NCBI RefSeq assembly: GCF_901933205.1
Contig: NC_044574.1
Span: forward strand, 1,986,501 to 2,050,500
From: Camarhynchus parvulus
Lineage: Eukaryota > Chordata > Aves > Passeriformes > Thraupidae
DNA: 64,000 bases
Direction of reading: 5' to 3'
The notes beneath the pieces were generated by a model. It saw nothing but the letters and a program-made list of their open reading frames with translations. It had not been told where the DNA came from and did no database searches. Positions 33,709 through 47,770 of this stretch are shown in pieces (position 1 is the first letter of the stretch; every line of letters begins with the position of its first letter). The position numbers and the translations under genes are program-made.

Positions 33709-33804
33709 CGGGCGGGAGGGGGAATTGGGGGGCAGAGAGCTCCCCCGATGTGAGGGCGGCACGGCCGGGGGATCCATCGGGAACGGGGGGTGCCCGACCC
33801 TATG

Positions 33805-34835
33805 GAACGGGAATGGGGTTGGGAACGGGAACGGGATTGGGAATGGGAATGGGAACGGGATTGGGAATGGGATTGGGATTGGGAATGGGATTGGGAAGGA
33901 ATAGGATTGGGATTTGGAATGGGAATGGGAATGGGGATGGGAAGTGAGATAGGATGGAGAATGAGTATGGGATGGGAATGGGAATAGGATTGGGATTGGA
34001 AAAGGGAACGATGGGATTGGGATGGGATAGGGAGGGAATAGGATTGGGATTTGGAATGGGAATGGAAATGGGGATGGGAATGGGGATTGGGATGGGAATG
34101 GGAACTGAGATGGGATGGGAACGGGAATAGGATTGGGAATGGGTATGTGGTTGGGATGGGATTGGGATTGGGGTTGGGGCTGGGGTTGGGATTGGGATGG
34201 GAGTGGGAACAGGGATGGGATTGGGAAGGAATAGGATTGGGATTTGGAATGGGAATGGAAATGGAAATGGGATTGGGATGGGAATGGGGACTGAGATGAG
34301 ATGGAGAATGGGAATGGGATGGGAATGGGAATGGGAATGCGGCTAGGGATGGGATTGGGAGGGAATAGGATTGGGAATGGAAAAGGGAATGGGAATGGGA
34401 TTGGGAATGGGTGTGGGGTTGGGGTTGGGGTTGGGATGGGAGTGGGAATGGGAACGGGGATGGGATGGGAATGGGGAGGGGATTGTGGTGGGAATGGGGA
34501 TGGGGATGGGATTGGGAGGGAATAGGATTGGGATTGGAAAAGGGAATGGGAATGGGATTGGGATTGGGAATGGGAACTGAGATGGGATGGAGAATGGGGA
34601 TGGGATGGGAATGGGAATGGGAATAGGATTGGGATGGGGATGGGAACGGGATTGGGAATCAGAACGAGACTGAGATGGGAATGGGTACAGGATTGGGAAT
34701 GGGAACGGCGATGAGAACGGGAATGGGAACAGAAATGGGAACAGAATAGGAATGGGATGGGAACGGGAATGGCATTGGGATGGGAAAGGGAATGGGAAGG
34801 AAATGGGAATGGGATTGGGATGGGAACGGGAACGG
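33805..34835. repeat. GGGAAT/GGGATT hexamer satellite, second block
   Basis: Similar to 13540-14330 and to the complement of 7760-9060. Block-wise duplications of about 190-240 bp are visible, as GGAATAGGATTGGGATTTGG recurs near 33897, 34035 and 34226. Confidence 0.93.
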
Positions 34836-34839
34836 GGGC

Positions 34840-35525
34840 AGGAGCCGATCCCGCGCCCCCCGAGCGGGCCCCGGGGGCTCTGCGGGGCCGCCGCGCTGCC
34901 GCTCGCGGGGCTGCCGCCCCCGGAGCCCGCGGGACAGCGGGGCCTGCTGGGCCCGGAGCCCCGAGCGCCGCCCGGGCCGCCCCGCGCTGCTGCCCCCGCC
35001 GCGCCCGCGGAACCGCCCCGGTACCGCCCCCGGTGCCCCGGTACCTCGGGCCCGGCCCGCGCCGCTCCGCGCCTCCGCCGCCGCCACGCCCCGCCCCTCC
35101 CGCCGCCGCCACGCCCACGCCTCCCATTGGCCAGCCCCGGCGCGTGGCCCCGCCCTCCGGCGTTCTGGTTGGCAGGCACGGATATAAAGCGCGTTGCTAT
35201 TGCGCCGCGGAGATGTCAATCATGCGGTTAACCCCACCCACCGAGCGGCGCTCCGGATTGGGCGATGCCGGCGGCTCTGATTGGCTGAGCGCACGCGTCG
35301 CCCACGTGGGGCAGACGGGCAGCGCGCGGGGGGCGGGGCCACGCGCGATGTAAATAACACCGAACGCCCCGCCCCCGCCGCCGGAGGATGACTGACAGGC
35401 GCTTCGCCCAATGAGGAGAGACGTCACAAACCTAGCCCGCCGCCAGGGCGCGTTGGTAGCAGCACGCTGATTGGCTGGGACATGTAAACACTGGGAGGGG
35501 GCGGGGCCGTCACGTGGGCTGCGCG
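34840..35525. promoter_or_regulatory. CpG island with CCAAT cluster, candidate PAIP2B (minus) and possibly divergent promoter
   Basis: CpG-dense, non-repetitive DNA. It carries CCAAT boxes (either orientation) at about 35126, 35257, 35280, 35408 and 35470; E-boxes CACGTG at 35303 and 35511; a CRE-like GACGTCAC at 35420; GC boxes near 35330 and 35496; and a plus-strand TATAAA at 35183. On the minus strand, a CCAAT box and GC boxes are followed by GCCCGAG|GTACCG near 35052, a weak possible donor for the PAIP2B non-coding exon. No transcript start can be fixed from sequence. Confidence 0.6.
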
Positions 35526-35529
35526 TGGC

Positions 35530-36010
35530 TTGGGGGAGGGGGCTCAATTTTGGGGGGGGGACAGCGAGCAGTGACCCCAAAATGGGGACACGAATGGGGG
35601 GACCCGCCCTGAACCCCAAAATAGGCACCCCCAGTTTTGGGGTCAGGAACGGGGGGATCCAGCCCCGCACCCCCAGTTTTGGGGTCAGGAACGGGGGGGG
35701 ATCCAGCCCCGTACCCCCAATTTTGGGGGTGTCCCATCCCCGCACCCCCCGGCTGCTCCGGCGCCGCCTCCCCGCGGTCACGATCCCAAAGGAAAATCCC
35801 AAATCTGATCCCAAATTAAAATCCCAAATCTGATCCCAAAGGAAAATCCCAAAGATCCAGATCCCGGTTGTGCCCCCGCACTTTTGGGGTCACTTTTGGG
35901 GTCACTTTTGGGGTCCCTTTTAGGGGAATTCCCCCATCCCCGCACCCCAAAAACGCTCAGACCCACTTTGGGGGGGTCCCGGCTGCTCCGGCGCCGCCTC
36001 CCTGCGGTCA
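35530..36010. repeat. Short repeated modules flanking a CCCCAAAATT-type array
   Basis: CCCCAGTTTTGGGGTCAGGAACGGGG-type units repeat at 35630-35720. The segment GGCTGCTCCGGCGCCGCCTC plus the following CGGTCACGATCCC occurs twice, at about 35748 and 35981. Confidence 0.75.
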
Positions 36011-36019
36011 CGATCCCAA

Positions 36020-36555
36020 AGGTGACCGCAAAGGAAACCGCAGCGATCCCAAAAGGAAAATCCCAGCCGATCCCAAAGGAAAATCCCGAAGCCGATCCCA
36101 AAGCAAACCCCAGCGATCCCAAAGAAAAATCCCAGAGCCGATCCCAAAGGAAACCCCAGTGACCCCAAAGGAAACCCCAGCGATCCCAAAAGGAAAATCC
36201 CAGCGATCCCAAAGATCCCAAAAGGAAAATCCCAGAGCCGATCCCAAAGCAAACCGCAGCGATCCCAAAAGGAAAATCCCAGCGATCCCAAAGCAAACCC
36301 CAACGATCCCAAAAGGAAAATCCCGAAGCCGATCCCAAAGCAAACCGCAGCGATCCCAAAGCAAACCGCAGCGATCCCAAAAGGAAAATCCCAGAGCCGA
36401 TCCCAAAGCAAACCGCAGTGATCCCAAAGCAAATCCCAGCGATCCCAAAGCAAACCGCAGTGATCCCAAAGCAAATCCCAGCGATCCCAAAGCAAATCCC
36501 AGCGATCCCAAAGCAAACCGCAGCGATCCCAAAGCAAACCGCAGCGATCCCGACC
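36020..36555. repeat. 17-bp CAGCGATCCCAAAGCAAA array
   Basis: Units GCAGCGATCCCAAAGCAAAC and AAAAGGAAAATCCCAGC of about 17-18 bp in a 0.5-kb array. Confidence 0.9.
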
Positions 36556-36566
36556 CCAAGCCCGCG

Positions 36567-37010
36567 ATGCCGCCGGGCGGCGCCGCCTCCTCCGGGCCCC
36601 CCCAAAGCAACCGGGACCCCCCGAACCCCCGGACCCCCGAACCCCCGAACCCCCGGGAGCCCCCGAACCCCCGGACCCCCGAACCCCCGAACCCCCGAAC
36701 CCCCGGAGCCCCGGACCCCGAACCCCCGAACCCCCGGACCCCCGAACCCCGGACCCCCGACCCCCGGACCCCCGGACCCCCGGACCCCCGGACCCCCGGA
36801 CCCCCCGAACCCCCGAACCCCCGAACCCCCGGACCCCCGGAGCCCCGGGCCCCGAAGCCCCCGGACCCCCGGACCCCCGACCCCCGGACCCCGAACCCCC
36901 GAACCCCGAACCCCCGACCCCCGGACCCCGAAGCCCCCGAACCCCCGGAGCCCCCGGACCCCGAACCCCCGAACCCCCGAACCCCCGGAGCCGCTCGCAC
37001 GGTGAGTGAC
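36567..37010 (+). other. Proline-rich open segment, doubtful exon
   Basis: From an ATG at 36567 (MPPGGAASSGPPQS) a frame stays open through a CCCGGACCC/CCCGAACCC array (36600-36990) to GCTCGCACG|GTGAGTGAC at about 37002, a good splice-donor consensus in phase 0. The peptide is Pro/Arg/Asn/Thr repeat. I do not recognise it. The ZNF638 exon at 52116 needs an incoming partial codon, so it is not the direct partner. Most likely repeat DNA next to a CpG-rich patch, but a 5' exon cannot be excluded. Confidence 0.2.
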
Positions 37011-37039
37011 CCCCCCATGGCGGGGGTCCCCAAAACCCG

Positions 37040-39210
37040 CGCGCTTTGGGGTTTTCACTTTTGGGGTTTTCGCTTTTGGGGTTTTGTCTTTTTGGGGTTT
37101 TCACTTTTGGGATTTTGTCTTTTTGGGGTTTTCACTTTTGGGGTTTTCACGTTTGGTGTTTTCACGTTTGGAGTTTTCTCTTCTCGGGGTTTTCTCTTTT
37201 TGGGGTTTTGTCCTTTTTGGGGTTTTCACTTTTGGAGTTTTCTCGGGGTTTTCTCTTTTTGGGGTTTCGCTTTTGGGGTTTTCACTTTTGGGGTTTTCAC
37301 TTTTGGGGTTTTGTCTTTTGGGGTTTTGTCTTTTTGGGGTTTTCTCTTCTCGGGGTTTTCTCTTTTTGGGGTTTCGCTTTTGGGGTTTTCTCTTTTTGGG
37401 GTTTTTGTCTTTTGGGGTTTTCTTTTTGGGGTTTTCACTGTTGGGGTTTTCACTTTTTGGGGTTTTCTCTTTTTGGGGTTTTCACTTTTTGGGTTTTCCT
37501 CTTTTTGGGGTTTTCTTTTTGGGGTTCCCTTTTGGGGTTTTCACTTTTGGGGTTTTCACTTTTGGGGTTTTCTCTTCTTTGGGGTTTTCTCTTTTTGGGG
37601 TTTTCACTTTTGGGGTTTTCACTGTTGGGGTTTTCGCTTTTTGGGGTTTTCGCTTTTGGGGTTTTGTCTTTTTGGGGTTTTTGCTTTTGGGGTTTTGTCT
37701 TTTGGGGGTTTCGCTTTTTGGGGTTTTCTCTTTTTGGCTTTTGTCTTTTTGGGGTTTTCGCTTTTGGGGTTTTCTCTTTTTGGGGTTTTGTCTTTTTGGG
37801 GTTTTCACTTTTGGTGTTTTCACTGTTGGGGCTTTCACTTTTGGGGTTTTCTCTTCTTGGGGTTTTCACTTTTTGAGTTTTCCTCTTTTTGGGGTTTTCA
37901 CTTTTGGGGTTCCCCTTTGTGGGGTTTCCCCTTTTTGGGTTTCCGTTTTTCGGGTTCCTCTTTTGGGGTTTTCGTTTTTGGGGTTTTCTCTTTTTGGGGT
38001 TTTCGCTTTTGGGGTTTCTCCCTTTTGGGGTTTTCACTTTTGGGGTTTCCTCTTTTTGGGGTTTTCACTGTTGGGGTTTTCTCTTTTGGGGTTTTCTATT
38101 TTGCGGTTTTCTCTTTTTGGGGTTTTGTCTTTTTGGGGTTTTGACTTTTGGTGTTTTCACTGTTGGGGTTTTCACTGTTGAGGTTTTCTCTTCTTGGGGT
38201 TTTCACTTCTGGGGTTTCTCTTTTTGCGCTTTTCCCCTTTTTGGGTTTTCCCTTTTGGGGTTCCCCTTTTTAGGGTTTTCTCTTTTGGGGTTTCCTTTTT
38301 TGGGGTTTTCTCTTTTTGGGGTTTTCTCTTTTGGGCTTTTCCCCTTTTGGGGTTTTCCTTTTTGGGGTTTCCCTTTTGGGGTTTTCTCTTTTGGGGTTTT
38401 CACTTTTGGGGTTCCTCTTTTTGGGGTTTTCCCTTTTAGGGTTTCCCCTTTGTGGGGTTTTCACTTTTGGGTTTTCCCTTTTTGGCGTTTTCACTTTTGG
38501 GGTTTTCTCTTTTTGGGGTTTTCCCTTTTGGGGTTTCCCTTTTTTGGGGTTCCCCTTTTTGGGGTTTCCGTTTTGGGGTTTTCACTGTTGGGGTTTCCCA
38601 TTTTGGGGTTTTCACTGTTGGGGTTTTCTCTTTTTGGGGTTTTCACTTTTTGGGGTTTTCACTTTTGGGGTTTTCACTTTTTGGGTTTCCCATTTTGGGG
38701 TTTTCACTGTTGGGGTTTCCCATTTTGGGGTTTTCTCTTTTGGGGTTTCGCTTTCTGGGCTTTTCTCTTTTGGGGTTTCTCCCTTTTGGGGTTTCCCTTT
38801 TTTGGGGTTTCTCCTTTTGGGGTTTCTCCCTTTTGAGGTTCCCTCTTTTGGGGTTTTCATTTTTGGGCTTTTCTCTTTTTGGGGTTCCTCTTTTTGGGGT
38901 TTCCCCTTTTTGGGGTTTTCACTTTTTGGGGTTTCCTTTTTGGGGTTTCTCTTTTTGAGGTTTCTTCCTTTCGGGGTTTTCACTTTTGGGGTTTCTGTTT
39001 TTGGGGTTCCCCTTTGTGGGGTTTTCCTTTTTGGGGTTTCCCTTTTTGGGGTTTCCCTTTTGGGGTTTTCACTGTTGGGGTTTTCTCTTTTGGGGTTTCC
39101 CTTTTTGGGGTTTTCACTGTTGGGGTTTTCTCTTTTGGGGTTTCCCTTTTGGGGTTTCCCTCTTTTTGGCGTTTCCCCTTTTTGGGGTTTCCTTTCGCTT
39201 TTTCCTTTCG
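37040..39210. repeat. TTTTGGGG-type G-rich satellite, about 15-bp unit
   Basis: A 2.2-kb array of GGGGTTTTCACTTTT, GGGGTTTTCTCTTTTT and GGGGTTTCCC(T)TTT units. Plus strand G/T-rich. Very high density of four-G tracts separated by about 11 bases. Confidence 0.95.
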
Positions 39211-39234
39211 CAGTTTTGGGGCGCACCCGGCGCA

Positions 39235-42890
<3,656 letters not shown>

Positions 42891-42894
42891 TTCA

Positions 42895-43555
42895 CCACGG
42901 AATTTTAAGGGAGTTTTAAAGGGAATTTAAGGGAATTTTAAGGAAATTTAAAGGGAATTTTAAGGCAGTTTTAAAGGAAATGTTAAGGAAATTTTAAGGG
43001 AATTTTAAAGGAAATTTAAAGGGAATTTAAAGGGAATTTAAAGGGAATTTAAAGGGAATTTAAAGGGAATTTAAAGGGAATTTTTAAAGGAATTTTAAGG
43101 CAATTTTTAAGGCAGTTTTTAAGGGAATTTTAAGGGAATTTTAAGGGAATTTTTAGGGAATTTTTAAGGGAATTTTAAGGCAATTTTTAAGGCAATTTTT
43201 AAGGCAGTTTTTAAGGCAGTTTTTAAGGCAGTTTTAAGGCAATTTTAAGGCAATTTTAAGGGAGTTTTTAAGGGAATTTTAAGGCAATTTTAGGGCAGTT
43301 TTTAAGGCAGTTTTTAAGGGAATTTTAAGGCAGTTTTAAGGGAATTTTAAGGGAGTTTTTAAGGCAATTTTTAAGGGAATTTTAAGGCAATTTTAGGGCA
43401 GTTTTTAAGGCAGTTTTTAAGGCAGTTTTTAAGGGAATTTTAAAGGGAATTTTAAGGCAGTTTTAAGGGAATTTTAAGGGAGTTTTTAAGGCAATTTTTA
43501 AGGGAATTTTAAGGAAATTTTAAGGAAATTCTGGGGAATTTTGGGGCAGTTTTTA
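42895..43555. repeat. AATTTTAAGGGAATTTTAAGGCA array
   Basis: Units of 11-14 bp: GGGAATTTTAA, GGCAGTTTTTAA, GGCAATTTTAA, and AAAGGGAATTT. AT-rich. Confidence 0.92.
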
Positions 43556-43699
43556 AGGGGTTTTCTGTGGGTTCTTGGGGTTTTTGTGGGACACGAGCCT
43601 GGATTTGGGGACATTGTCTCGTTGTGTCCCGAGGGACCTGAACCCACTGGACATTCCAGGGATTCCTGCTGCTGCTGCTCCGAAGGAAATCCCGCTGAT

Positions 43700-43830
43700 T
43701 TGGGGTGGGAAGGGACCTTTAATTCCTTAAATCCCAATAATTCCACCCCATCCATGTTTAGGGACACTCACCACCGTCCCGGGTTGCTCCAATTCCTTTC
43801 CAACCTGACCTCGGTCGTTCCAAGGATGGA
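43700..43830 (-). mobile_element. CR1 LINE 3' end fragment
   Basis: Inverted CR1 tail: TTTGGGGTGGGAAGGGACC, a degenerate middle, then GGGTTGCTCCAATTCC and CCAACCTGACC. Order matches the CR1 3' end. Confidence 0.65.
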
Positions 43831-43934
43831 TAATTCATCCCAAAAATCCTCATGGGTGTCAGCGCCTCATGGTTTTCCCTGGAATTACTGGGGAAATTGT
43901 TTCTCCGTAGAGCCCAAGACGCCTTGAAGAGAAA

Positions 43935-44190
43935 TTTATAATAAACCCAACCCGTGGCTGGAGGAGCGTCCCTGAAGCTGCTGCTGAGGGAGGCTGAGGG
44001 GCAAACCCAACCTGAGACAGGGATTTCTGTATTTAAGGCAAATTTTAACCCAAATCCACAATTCCCAACAGCCAGGTCTCATTGTTTTACGGTAAAAATG
44101 CTGAATTTATGGATTTAAAGGCCAGAGTAAGGATGAAATGAAGGCTCTAAGTGTAAATTGACAAACAGAGGAACGGAACAGCTGCCGCTC
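43935..44190. repeat. Left arm of an inverted repeat flanking a CpG island
   Basis: Matches the reverse complement of about 45075-45310. The best stretch is 44101-44119 (CTGAATTTATGGATTTAAA), identical to the inverse of 45140-45158. Further matched blocks are GCAAACCCAACCT, AATTTTAACCCAAA and CATTGTTTTA. Confidence 0.8.
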
Positions 44191-44199
44191 CCTCACGGA

Positions 44200-44800
44200 C
44201 GGGCTGGGGTCGGCGGCAGGGCGGGAAGGGCTGTGCTACACACAGCAACGCAACGAGAGACCACAAGGAGGGCAGAAAACTCTGAGGGAACTACAAAAAT
44301 AACCGCAGAAGCGCCGAAAGTCGCAACAACTTAACACAACACTACAAGCGAACACCCGGGACGCCAGCGCCGCTCTGAGGCGGCGCGCGCCGCCGCCGCC
44401 CTTTTATATGAGGGCGGCTCCCAGCATGCCCCGCGGCGGGGGCCGGCTCCCCTTTGCACACGGCGCGCACGCGCGGCTCCCCCTCCCTCTCCCGCCAAGC
44501 CCGCGCTGCCTCCGCGCACGCGCAGAGCGCCCGGCGCGCCGTGTCCCCCCCATCCCGCCCGCCCGCCGCTCCCGGGGGCTCTCCCCGCCGCTTTTCGGGG
44601 CTTCCTGCCGCTTTTAGAGACTTCCCCCCGCTTTTAGGGGCTTCTTCCCGGCTCGTCCCGGCGGCGGGGGACGCGGGGAGAGCGGCGGCTGCGCGCCGGT
44701 GGAGGTAGGAGGCGAGCGGCGGCCGCCCCCCCCCGTCCCTCAGCGCTGAGGGCTGAGGGGGACGCGCGTAATGGCGGCTGGGGGCGGCTGAGGGGCCCCT
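44200..44800. promoter_or_regulatory. CpG island, candidate ZNF638 promoter and first non-coding exon
   Basis: CpG-dense, non-repetitive. A strong TATAAAAG lies on the minus strand at 44408-44401, and a ZNF143-like CCCAGCATGCC at about 44420-44430. On the plus strand GGTGGAG|GTAGGAGG near 44706 could be a splice donor. ZNF638 lies downstream on the plus strand and lacks a visible first exon, so this island is its most likely start. The TATA box points the other way, so the island may be bidirectional. The 153-codon minus frame here is not one I recognise. Confidence 0.5.
44401..44408 (-). promoter_or_regulatory. TATA box (TATAAAAG) on the minus strand
   Basis: CATATAAAAGGGCGG on the minus strand, with a ZNF143/SPH-like palindromic GCATGC just upstream. 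Would place a start near 44370, reading left. No recognisable product follows. Confidence 0.5.
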
Positions 44801-45074
44801 CATGAGGAGCTTCGGGCTGTGGGTGTTTATTGTTTGGGTTTTTTTATCCCTTCTCCTTCATTCCTTCATTTTAAAAGCCTCTTTGTCGTTAATCTTTTAT
44901 CCGTTTTCTTCCGACACGCGGATAAAGCCGCCCCGTAGCCACCGACCTGCAGCGCAGCCGCAAGCCCGGCAGGAATTCGCCACATTTTGTACCCGGCACG
45001 GATTTAAATCTGGGTTTTTAGTTATTTCAGTCTCGGGTTTAACGCGGTTTGAAGTGAGGGAAACGCTGCCCTGG

Positions 45075-45310
45075 TCCTCCCTCCATTCCCTTACACGTCA
45101 AACAACACTCGAAGTCTTAATTTAATCCTTACTCAGGCTTTTAAATCCATAAATTCAGCATTTTCACGTTAAAACAATGGGATGCGGATGCTGGGAGTTG
45201 TGGGTTTGGGTTAAAATTGACCCTAAATAGAGCAACACCAACCTTAGGTTGGGTTTGCACCTCAGGACCTGGACGTGACCTCAGGCTCCTCCTCGTGGTT
45301 CGGGTTAAAA
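45075..45310. repeat. Right arm of the inverted repeat flanking the CpG island
   Basis: Inverse partner of 43935-44190. The arms are diverged but collinear over roughly 240 bp with small indels. The loop is about 0.9 kb and contains the whole island. Confidence 0.8.
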
Positions 45311-45314
45311 ACGC

Positions 45315-47040
45315 GGATTTCCCCTTTTTTTTTTCCTGCTTTTAAAACGGGAATAATTGAGCAGAATGGGGTAAAATCCCCGAAGAAAAATGGTTTTTAG
45401 GGAAGGCCAAGTGTTGTAGCTCTGTAGCATCACGTGGTTTGCAGGAACTTCCTCTTTTGGGGGATTTAACCTTTTTTAAAATGCAAATATCCTTGGATGT
45501 TTTCAGTGTTCTTTTAAAGCAAAAATTTAATGGGGGTTGTGACTTTAATTTTTTTTTTTAATCTCTTTTTATAGAGTAATTTCTAAGAGTATTTACGTAA
45601 AACTTTATAGGTTTTTTGACTCAGAACCCAAACCAACCCCCAAAAAATCTCATTCCAGCCCAGAATTGATGTTTAAATGTTGTTTATTTGGGGTTTTTTT
45701 GCTCCTTTTTCTGCTGTGAGATCCTACCCTGGACATCCAAAACCTTCAATCAGCTGCTGGGAGGATCGGAGAGGGTGGATGTGACACGAGCTCGTGATTT
45801 TCTTTGGGATAAGACATTCCCCAAGGAAAAGGAGTATCCTGAATTTCATTTTTAATTTCTTTTTCCCATTTAAATCTGCCCCTGGGGCCCCGGGGATGGA
45901 ATGGACCAGCCCAGCCTCTTCTTCCCCAAATTCTGCTGGAATTGAGGATATTTATGCAAGGGTGAGGTTTTCCAGAGGCTTCCAAAACCTGCATTCCTTC
46001 TCTTCCCTCTTTTCCTTCCCCAATTTGGGATTTGAGTTGATTTTGCTGCCAGGCAAGGAGCTCATCTGGGTATTTCCCTTTTATCTTTTCACTCCTGAAG
46101 GTAAATAAAACCAATTTTCCTACTTCCTTCCCATCAGTTAAATATTCTGTGTGGAATTTGGGCTTTTTTTTGGGAATTTTAGGCAGGAAGGTCAGTGCTG
46201 GAGTCAGGGAGTTGTTGCTGGTGTTTAAATCGATTTATCAAACTCCGAAAGTGGAATTTGAGGAAGGTTCCTGGTGTTAAAATGCCCGATTTTGGTCCTG
46301 TTTAAGGAATTTTTGGTTGAAAGTCTTGTCCTGATTTTTATTTATTTTTTTTCTTGGATAGAAACCTCCTGCCCCGACGGCTGGGACGGGGCAGAATTTT
46401 GGGAATATTCCGGTAGATTCCGTGGCTGGTGTTGATCTGCTTGGGGAGGGATGGGATTGACTTCTGCTGGGAGTTCTGTTTGGGATTTGGGAGCTGAGTT
46501 TGGCTTTCCCCGGGCTGGGGCTGGGCCTGGAGTGGCTGCAGGGATATTCCATGCCTGCAGAGTGGCCTTTTCCATAGGAAAAACTGGGATAGAGGAGTGG
46601 GGAAATGGGATTTGGCTCCCAGGATGGCACACAGTGGCAGGAATAACTTTGCTTGGGGTTTTGGGTCCCTTTTCCTCCCCGTGGTTTTATTTCATCCCAG
46701 GAATTTTCTTATTCAAGTGCTTCCTTTCCCATCCTGGTTCTTTTTTTAAATCCAAATTTCCAGGCTGGGATTTGTCCTCTTCCCATTATCCAGGTGCTCC
46801 AGGACCATTCCCATCCTGCCTTCCTCTTCCTCCTCATCCTCCAGGACACATCCCAACCCCTTCTGTGTCCTGGTGTGACTGGAACATTCCCAGTGATCCT
46901 GGCTCTTGGGATTCCAAATCTGCTGATCCCAGCTGAGATCCTGCTGGATCTGGAGCTGCTAACCGGAATGTCCCCAGGCGGGATTTTGCCTGGAGCTGCT
47001 TGCACCTCTCAAATCTTGAGGATTTTTGCTTGAGCAGGCA
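45315..47040. other. Non-repetitive DNA, presumed ZNF638 intron
   Basis: About 1.7 kb of ordinary AT/GC-mixed sequence with no array, no clear CR1 and no exon that I recognise. A plus-strand AATAAA is present near 46103 with no gene attached. Confidence 0.5.
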
Positions 47041-47044
47041 GGTG

Positions 47045-47770
47045 GTCCTGCTGGAATGGGAGAACCTGGAATGGCAGCCCACCATGAATGGGAGAACCTG
47101 GAATGGGAGAACTTGGAATGGCAGCCCACCATGCATGGGAGAACCTGGAATGGGAGAACCTGGAATGGGAGAACTTGGAATGCCAGCCCACCATGAATGG
47201 GAGAACCTGGAATGGGAGAACCTGGAATGGGAGAACTTGGAATGCCAGCCCACCATGAATGGGAGAACCTGGAATGGGAGAACTTGGAATGGCAGCCCAC
47301 CATGCATGGGAGAACCTGGAATGGGAGAACTTGGAATGGCAGCCCACCATGAGTGGGAGAACCTGGAATGGCAGCCCACCATGAATGGGAGAACCTGGAA
47401 TGGGAGCCCACCATGAATGGGAGAACCTGGAATGGGAGAACCTGGAATGGCAGCCCTCCATGAATGGGAGAACCTGGAATGGCAGCCCACCATGAATGGG
47501 AGAACCTGGAATGGGAGAACCTGGAATGCCAGCCCACCATGCATGGGAGAACCTGGAATGGCAGCCCACCTGGAATGGGAGAACCTGGAATGGGAGAACC
47601 TGGAATGCCAGCCCACCATGCATGGGAGAACTTGGAATGGCAGCCCACCTGAATGGGAGAACCTGGAATGGCAGCCCACCATGAATGGGAGAACCTGGAA
47701 TGGGAGCCAACCTGGAATGGCAGCCCACCATGAATGGGAGCCAACCTGGAATGGCAGCCCACCTGGATCT
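47045..47770. repeat. GAATGGGAGAACCTG / GAATGGCAGCCCACCAT array
   Basis: Two unit types, about 15 bp and 17 bp, alternate irregularly. Sequence identity between units is very high, so the array is young. Open on both strands but not coding. Confidence 0.94.

Noticed and set aside
35160..35360. Possible small RNA gene downstream of the plus-strand TATAAA
   Set aside because: I could not match tRNA A/B boxes, an snRNA proximal element or any known RNA sequence, and no T-run terminator follows closely.
35868..38144. Plus-strand frame of 758 codons (Pro-rich, then Gly/Phe-rich)
   Set aside because: It passes through three unrelated arrays. The Gly/Phe/Leu part is simply GGGGTTTT translated. Only the short 36567-37010 part is kept, as a doubtful exon.
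37040..39210. Interstitial telomere sequence
   Set aside because: TTTTGGGG-like words are present but units are 15 bp with CACTTTT or CTCTTTT. Vertebrate telomere TTAGGG is not repeated here.
44342..44803. 153-codon minus-strand frame in the CpG island
   Set aside because: GC-rich islands give long chance frames. The composition is Ala/Arg/Pro/Gly with no recognisable family, and its start lies upstream of the minus-strand TATA box.
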